Shown: positions 58,381 to 64,000 of the stretch, piece after piece
Position numbering within the stretch: the first letter of the stretch is position 1
Layout of the letters: each line of letters begins with the position of its first letter
Source of the DNA: Blasia pusilla
Lineage: Eukaryota > Marchantiophyta > Marchantiopsida > Blasiales
Direction of reading: 5' to 3'
Assembly: GCA_050084515.1 (NCBI GenBank)
Contig: CM114275.1
Coordinates: 12,276,001-12,340,000 of the forward strand
Length of the DNA: 64,000 nt
Position numbers and translations under genes: made by a program
The notes under the pieces: model-generated
The model's input: only the letters and a program-made list of their open reading frames with translations
Databases searched by the model: none
What the model was told of the DNA's origin: nothing

Positions 58381-59257
58381 ATTTGGGTCATACAATATAC
58401 CCAAGTGGCCTTGGTGTTCAACAGATGAAGGTAGAGGCTATTTCACGCATTCAACAGATGTGAGCCGCGTTCGTGCATCCATGGGATTGGCGAACTTCTA
58501 TCGACGGTACGTCAAAGGATTCAGTTTGATTGCAAAGCCACTGACCTTGCTGACCAAGGTGGATCATGAGTGGCACTGGGGGGATGAGCAAGAGCGAGCA
58601 TTTCAGCTGCTCAAGGATAGATTGACGTCCGCGCCCATCTTGAGGAGATTGATCAAGGGGCGTCCTTTCCAGTTGCACACAGATTGGAGCATGTTGGGGC
58701 TTGGAGCGGTGCTCACCCAACATGATGATGAGGGTAGAGATTTCGTGGTGGCTTACGCTAGCCGTTCAAATAATATTGCAGAGGCGAAGTACAACTCCTA
58801 TGAGGGTGAGTGCTTGGCTGCGGTATGGGTTGTCGCATATTTCAGGTGTTACTTATTCGACAACCCCTTAACCATCATCTCTGATCATCAACCACTACAG
58901 TGGTTGATGGAGTTCGACAAGCTTACAAGGAAGCTTGCGAGATGGGCTCTGTTGCTGCAGGAATACGATTTTCAGATGGTACATAGACCTGGGATGCTTA
59001 ACCAGGATGCAGATGGGCTGAGTCGTAATCCATGCCTGAGTCAGCAAGATGCAACTAGAGCTCGATGGTATGGAGAGATTGATGAGGAGTCAGTGCCAGG
59101 ATGGCACGCATCAGCCTATTTAGGCTTGTTGGCTATGGAGAGCCAGAGTGTGGAGACTTTGATAGCGAGGTATGATGGAGAGTCCTTGGATCTCGTGGCC
59201 AGTGAGGAGACGACAGGTGGCCGAGATATTCACGATGATGGAGTAGTCTTGGAGTAA
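58381..59257 (+). pseudogene. Element C RT end and RNase H
   Basis: Continues the RT connection (GHTIYPSGLGVQQ, RASMGLANFYRRYVKGFS, with a small deletion or frame change near 58435) and RNase H: LHTDWSMLGLGAVLTQ, FVVAYASRSNNIAEAKY, ISDHQPLQWLM and VHRPGMLNQDADGLSR. The frame ends at TAA 59255-59257, where element B has a sense codon in LEFLR. Confidence 0.88.
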
Positions 59258-60670
59258 TTGCGTACCGGCAGCGTTGCGAGCACAGTAGGTGCTAGAGAGC
59301 AGGATCGGGTCCTACAACGGGCTAGACGGTTCCGCTGGGAGGGAACACATGTGTTGCGAGTGTGGGAGGATGGTAGAGTGCGTGTAGTGCCTCATCCTTC
59401 GCAGAGAGCATGTTTGGTGCGTCATGCCCACGAGGAGTTGGGTCATTTTGGAGTGAAGCGGACATATAGCTTGCTCCAAATTCGGTATTGGTGGCGAGGC
59501 ATGCAGATTGACGTTTAGAAATTTTTTGCCAGATGTATGGTGTGTGATCGAGTCCGAGCATCGTTCAATGCTCTAACTCCACAGTTGCATCCACTTCCGA
59601 TCATGGGTTTAGGTTATACATGGAATTTGGATTTTGCAAGACCTTTGCCTTTGACGGAGCGCCATGGTCGTTATGTATTGGTGATGGTCGAGCACTTCTC
59701 GAAGTGGATAAAGTTGGTTGCATTGCCTGACAAAGCAATTGAGGGAGTAGCGTATGCCTTCCTAGATCGAGTGCTGAGTCATTACGACGCACCAGCTGAG
59801 GTGTTGACAGACCAAGGTACAGAGTTTCGCATGCAGTTTCAGGCCTTGTGTGATCAGGCACTGATCGACCACCGCACAACTTTGCGAGATCATCCTGAGG
59901 CAGATGGACTAGCGGAGCGGGTTGTGCAGACGGTGAAGAGAGGACTACGCAAGTATGGCTTGCAGAGAGGTCACCTAGGAGATTGGGACCTTCAGTTGCC
60001 ATGGTTGGTGATGGGATACAGATTCAACAGGCAGGCATCCTTAGCGTCTTTCTCACCATACTTGTTGCTTTATGGCCGTTATCTAGATTTACCTGTGGCC
60101 ATTCGTCGAGATACTGGTGAGGTGTTGAACCTTGATGATCTTGATGTATGGATGCGAGCATGTTCTGAGAGGGCTGAGTTGTTTCGGAGAGTGATGCCCA
60201 TGGCGTTTGAGAACTTGGCGATTGTGCAACATCGGGATACGTTGAGGTATACGACTATTCGGGGAGATGGTTATCGACCTACTATCCGGAGGTTTCATCA
60301 TGAAGACTTTGTCTATTTACAGCAGACGGCGCCCACGATGTTGGATGTGACTACAAGATGCACCATCTTGAGAGTGCGTGAGGTTTTGCCATCCGGTGTT
60401 CTCTTATTGGAGGGACGTGATGGTATGGTTTGGAAAGACCATGTGCGTAACTATACGCCATGTCATCTTCCGAACATTGACGATACAGTTGATCCAAGCT
60501 TAGCAATAGTTCATGAAGGCTTGCTGTGTATGTTGTGTGGTTCCGCCCGTGGTGCACCTACTATGCTAGTCTGTGATGGGTGTTTGAGAGGATGGCATGT
60601 GGCATGTTAGACGCCATCTCTCACTAGGGCTCCTCAGGGACAATGGATGTGTTCCAGATGTACATAGAGT
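59258..60670 (+). pseudogene. Element C integrase and PHD finger
   Basis: Zinc region HAHEELGHFGVKRTYSLL and ARCMVCDR keep the H2C2 ligands; a TAG at 59516 lies between them. Core: LGYTWNLDFARPLPL, AEVLTDQGTEF and ADGLAERVVQTVKR supply the DDE residues. C-terminal: TTIRGDGYRPTIRRF, VREVLPSGVLLLEGRDG and VWKDHVRNYTPCHLP. PHD: CMLC, CDGC, GWHVAC, a TAG at 60608 directly after the sixth ligand, then WMCSRC. 59537-60610 is open for 357 codons, so the integrase core is nearly intact. Confidence 0.9.
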
Positions 60671-60838
60671 AGGTAGTTCTACATTTCGACTTGTGTCTGT
60701 GACATGGATGACAAGAAGGCGACTAACGATGGGGCCACATGAGCATCCGGCCTTCTTCCTCTTAGCGTCCAAGAGATGTATGTCCTGGTAGGTAGGAATA
60801 GATGGCTATCTAGAGTTACAGGGACCTAACCACCAGCT

Positions 60839-60846
60839 AGGGGGGG
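60839..60846 (+). promoter_or_regulatory. Polypurine-like tract of element C
   Basis: AGGGGGGG preceded by CT and followed by CGA, directly before X1; same as in A, A' and B. Confidence 0.7.
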
Positions 60847-60849
60847 CGA

Positions 60850-61604
60850 TTGGAGATATTTTGGTACTTCTTGTCTAATTGTTTGGATGCCATGACTTGG
60901 CATGGGATCGTGCATGTTTGTGTGTGTGTTCGGTGACAACAATATATGTTGTGTAGCGATGTGTATGCGCACGACAACTGTCACGTCTCTTAGGATAGAT
61001 TGGTGAGATCTAGTAGAGCGCCCTCGTGAGTAGGGGAGGATAGGCTCAGTAGGTTGAGGATGATCTGCTAAGGCCCCGTGAAACTTGAGAGAGCATGTTT
61101 TCCCTTCGTTTCGGCTCATTTGGAGCCATATTGAGGAACTTACTATTTTAGGTAAGTATCATTTTGAGTATGTGATCGACTTTTTATTTTTAGTAAGTGG
61201 CCCTTGACCTCCAACATCAGGTCAAGAGCCAAGGAGTTGACTTGGGAGCATAGGTTACTATGGAGAGAGCTTGGGAAAGGGGAGGGGTATACCTCAAGGA
61301 GAGGGAGCTTGAGAGCTCATTCTCTCTTTGTTGAACCTCTTGGCATAAGGCGGCGGAGCTATGGTCCCTTGCCTTGTGAGTGTAACCCAAGCCTCTCATT
61401 AGGAGAGTGGGTTTGGTTTGACATGAGAGAGAGTGCACACCTTTGAGAGCTATGGTGTGAGATGGTATAGAGAGAGGTTGGATCTTACTTTATTGGAGAT
61501 ATTTTGGTACTTCTTGTCTCGTTGTTTGGATACCATGAGTTAGCATGGGATACCGTGCGTGTTTGTGTGTGTGTTCGGTGACAGCGATGTGTATGCGCAC
61601 GACA
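60850..61604 (+). repeat. Element C 3' terminal block X1 - Y2 - X2
   Basis: X1 60850-60976 (TTGGAGATATTTTGG to GCGCACGACA), two bases AC, Y2 60979-61492 (TGTCACGTC to CTTACTTTA), X2 61493-61604 (TTGGAGATATTTTGG to GCGCACGACA). X2 lacks about 17 bp present in X1. The last base abuts the TCTC duplication and the interrupted repeat D. Confidence 0.92.
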
Positions 61605-61931
61605 TCTCTCTCCTTGAGGTATACCCCTCTCCTCTCCCAAGCTCTCTCCATGGTAACCTATGCTCCCAAGTCACCTCCTTGGCTCTTGAACTGATATAGG
61701 AGGTCAAGGGACTCTTCCCAAAATAGAAATTAGACCATATACTCAAAATGATACTTATCGAAAATAGTAAGTTCCTCAATATGGCTCCAAATGAGCCGGA
61801 ACAAAGGGGAATCTTGCTCTCTCAAGTTTCCCGGGGCCTCAGTAGGTCATCCTCGACCTCCTTAGCCTATCCTCCACTATTCACTAAGGCGCTCTACTAG
61901 ATCTCACCGATCTATCCTAAAAGATGTGACA
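61605..61931 (-). repeat. Solo terminal repeat D, right part
   Basis: Reverse-oriented first part of a C-type Y repeat; on the minus strand it starts TGTCACATCTTTTAGGATAG. Continuation of the sequence at 50056-50360. Confidence 0.85.
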
Positions 61932-63130
61932 TCTTTTTTTGGTGTATGGTGGAGCTCATCGCCAATAAGATTGCACTCATTCGGATAGTGGATGCATGCC
62001 TAAACCTTTGGAGATAGAAGGGGCCCACCATGAGTATTTCCATGTAATCACTATTAGTATTATGGTCATATACGAGCTAGATGTTTTAGTCTATATCCTA
62101 GGTTACATCCAAATGGAGTGTTAGAGAGGATTTCTAAGCGTGTTGGAGATCCGAGTAGACCCATAGGTCATAGAGTAGGTGGTCTTGTGGAGGATGAGGA
62201 GTTGGATATGTCCATGGAGGAGGTGGATATGCTTTTGCAAGAGATAGAGGTTCACCACCTAGATGAGTCGAGAGAGACTCTTAGTGTGAGGCTGGGATGG
62301 CTATTTAGATAAAGTTTTTACGATAATAGATTGCAGCCATAGTGTTGAGGTTACTGCATGCGGCGTCTATAGCATTGACATCATATCAAGCAACTATAAA
62401 TATGGATATAAATCTTGGTTAGATGTGTGTGGTTGCACCTATGGAGGAAGCAGTTGTAGTAACGTAGTTATACGTGAAGCATTAATAGAGTCGCATCCAC
62501 ATAAAGGGGAAGCCAAGAAACATACCAAGCTTCCTTGTCATTTACGTTATCAAAGGTGACAAAGATATGTCATGATTAGAGTTTCCTGGATGATGTTGGG
62601 ATGTTGTCACGATATATGTTACATCTTAGTTAGCCGTCATGTAGAGTTCTACCACCATGACGCCATAGAGGGTCAGCGGGTTGTTCGAGTGCATCTTCGT
62701 CCTTAGATGTTGGATGAGATTGGCGACATGTCCATTGCGTCAGGAACATCATTTAATTTCTGAAAATTTTCTCTATTTTGGTATTTTCCAGCCAAGTGAT
62801 GCGTTGATCGAGTCAACAATCACCTAGTGACGTGTGCACGTAGATTATCGTTTCAAGGCTATTTTGGGGGGAAGAGCATTTTGGCTCTCCCAAGGCTATA
62901 AGAGAGGGAGCAATGGCTTCCCAACCCATCTTTCTCATGTTGGGCCTTAAGAGCACCTCTCTTGCTTTGTGTGTAATATGAACTAGGGTACTAGCGTTCG
63001 GATTCTCTCATAGCAGAGGGTGGATATGGCTCGATATACCAATGTAGATTTGATAGTGGAGTTGGCCATGTTAGCCATTTTTACTTTGATTTTGGTTGTG
63101 TGGTCTTGATGTATATGTGTGAGTTGTATG
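61932..63130 (+). mobile_element. Copy E: deletion derivative with A-type Y and start of X
   Basis: 62118-62590 is a decayed gag-nucleocapsid to protease segment (HHLDESRETLSVRLGW matches the element C gag tail near 53820-53860). At 62617 an A-type Y repeat starts (TGTTACATCTTAGTTAGCCG) and runs to about 63085, including the LTR hairpin zone, GGCTATAAGAG and TTTCTCATGTTGGGCC. It is followed by the beginning of X (TTGGTTGTGTGGTC). Everything from protease to PHD is missing, so a large internal deletion occurred. Confidence 0.75.
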
Positions 63131-63642
63131 TCCTCACGAGACTCTTGCAGCTGCCCCAGAGCCATTTCTTTGCAACCACAAGTATGCAATACAAAAGTGG
63201 CTTTGCTCAATCAATTTGCTAGAAAATTTAAAAGGTTATTATACTAAACACTAATGAGTTTGGTCTAACTTGCTACATAGAGATTCCTATACTACCATCC
63301 ATTTCCTTGCCTCCGTGCTCTCTTGCACTCTACAATGGATCTTCCACGAGATCGCTTTCATTAGAGACTCAAAACTCCATTAAGCACGTCTTCCTTCTCT
63401 ACTGTCAATGTGAGTCTGCCTCCTTGCAGACTCGTTGTGGAAAACATGCATTTCACAACATGCACGTTTGAATCTCCACAGCCTGCACATTTGTGCAAAC
63501 TGATTAGGGGTACTCATAAAAGCAAACTTGTAATAAGTTAACGGGATGAGAGTGAGTATATGTTAATATCTTCCCTTCACGGGCTATGCACTAGCTCTTC
63601 AAACACTTTTTTTTATTTCCCGTGCATCGCACGAGCACCTTA
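63131..63642. other. Nothing recognised; first of two Helitron-end-like repeats
   Basis: No gene. 63568-63642 is a near copy of 63777-63853: CCTTCACGGGCTATxCACTAG, CTCTTCAAACACTTTTT and GTGCATCGCACG. It may be the 3' end of another Helitron. Confidence 0.45.
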
Positions 63643-63858
63643 TCTATATTATTATGGGAGAGTGCCTTCTTGATTTGCAAACACCTCTATGCTTGACATG
63701 TGGCAACTTGGCATCAAGAAAAAATTTCACATGCTACGGGAAGCAAGAAAAAAATTTGAATTTATGTGCAACATCATTAATCTCTTCCCTTCACGGGCTA
63801 TACACTAGCTCTTCAAACACTTTTTCATTTCCTGTGCATCGCACGTGCACCTTACTAA
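63643..63858 (+). mobile_element. Probable small non-autonomous Helitron
   Basis: Starts TCTATATTATTAT directly after an A, ends CTAA directly before a T, and has a GTGCATCGCAC hairpin shortly before the 3' end. Helitrons have 5' TC, 3' CTRR, a subterminal hairpin, and insert between A and T without duplication. No Rep/helicase coding. Length 216 bp. Confidence 0.5.
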
Positions 63859-64000
63859 TATAATATATATGTATAATGTAACGTCTCATGATGTTCTCAA
63901 TTTTTGAAATATTTTCATTTCCATTTTTTACTAAAAGTTCTTCTTTGGTGCTTGAAATAAAAAAAACTCATGAAAAATCATAGAAGGTGAACGCACCAAA

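Larger units (their letters stand above)
50361..61604 (+). mobile_element. Element C: Ty3-type retroelement with methyltransferase and PHD finger
   Basis: 11244 bp including a foreign 1007-bp solo LTR. Same plan as element B: Y1 (50361-50874), leader, gag, protease, methyltransferase, UAG, RT, RNase H, integrase, PHD, purine tract, X1, Y2, X2. It starts TGTCACGTC and ends GCACGACA, with an exact 4-bp target duplication. Y1 and Y2 are both 514 bp and roughly 90 percent identical by eye. Protease, methyltransferase and RT share one reading frame from 54188 to 57373, broken only by in-frame stops. The RT active site is deleted, so the copy is dead. Confidence 0.92.

Noticed and set aside
50361-61604. 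DIRS/Ngaro element with tyrosine recombinase
   Set aside because: The repeat layout is similar, but the pol encodes a DDE integrase and protease and the insertion has a target duplication; no tyrosine-recombinase motif was seen.

Overview
The window looks like nuclear DNA of a land plant or close streptophyte relative, most likely a non-seed plant; that placement is inference. The support is one multi-exon host gene with short introns that matches the plant peptidyl-serine alpha-galactosyltransferase family, plant-type telomere-like repeats, a plant-style Ty1/copia element with an initiator-Met-type primer site, and a probable small Helitron. Apart from the host gene, most of what can be recognised is nested retrotransposon DNA. 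No CRISPR array, rRNA or tRNA was seen.

Layout. 1-9.4 kb: no recognised gene, one 319-bp tandem duplication, one telomere-like tract and a decayed unidentified minus-strand reading frame. 9.5-10 kb: terminal-repeat fragment. 12.2-23.6 kb (minus strand): a mosaic of at least three damaged copies of one Ty3/gypsy superfamily. 24.0-39.2 kb: a Ty1/copia element split by a complete 9.45-kb Ty3-type insertion (element B, 27984-37435). 41.6-47.1 kb: the galactosyltransferase gene. 50.1-61.9 kb: a solo terminal repeat (D) split by another complete Ty3-type insertion (element C, 50361-61604), itself split by a 1-kb solo LTR of a different family. 61.9-63.9 kb: a deletion derivative of the same superfamily and a probable Helitron.

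The unusual system is the Ty3-type superfamily (copies A, A', B, C, C2, E). Its order is gag - CCHC zinc knuckle - aspartic protease - C5 cytosine DNA methyltransferase - UAG - reverse transcriptase/RNase H - integrase - PHD finger. The methyltransferase shows motifs I, IV, VI, VIII, IX and X in canonical order. The UAG between methyltransferase and RT occurs at the same place in A, B and C, is followed by CAA CCA or CAG CCA (the CAR-YYA context known from tobamovirus-type readthrough), and the frame stays open into RT. This suggests that gag-protease-methyltransferase is the main product and pol-PHD a minor readthrough extension.

The termini are also atypical. B and C, each bounded by an interrupted host repeat and a 4-bp target duplication, read Y - leader - genes - polypurine tract - X - Y - X. 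This is a split direct repeat rather than two ordinary LTRs, although the element encodes a DDE integrase. All copies here carry stops, frameshifts or deletions and look inactive. Conclusions rest on comparison of the copies by eye.
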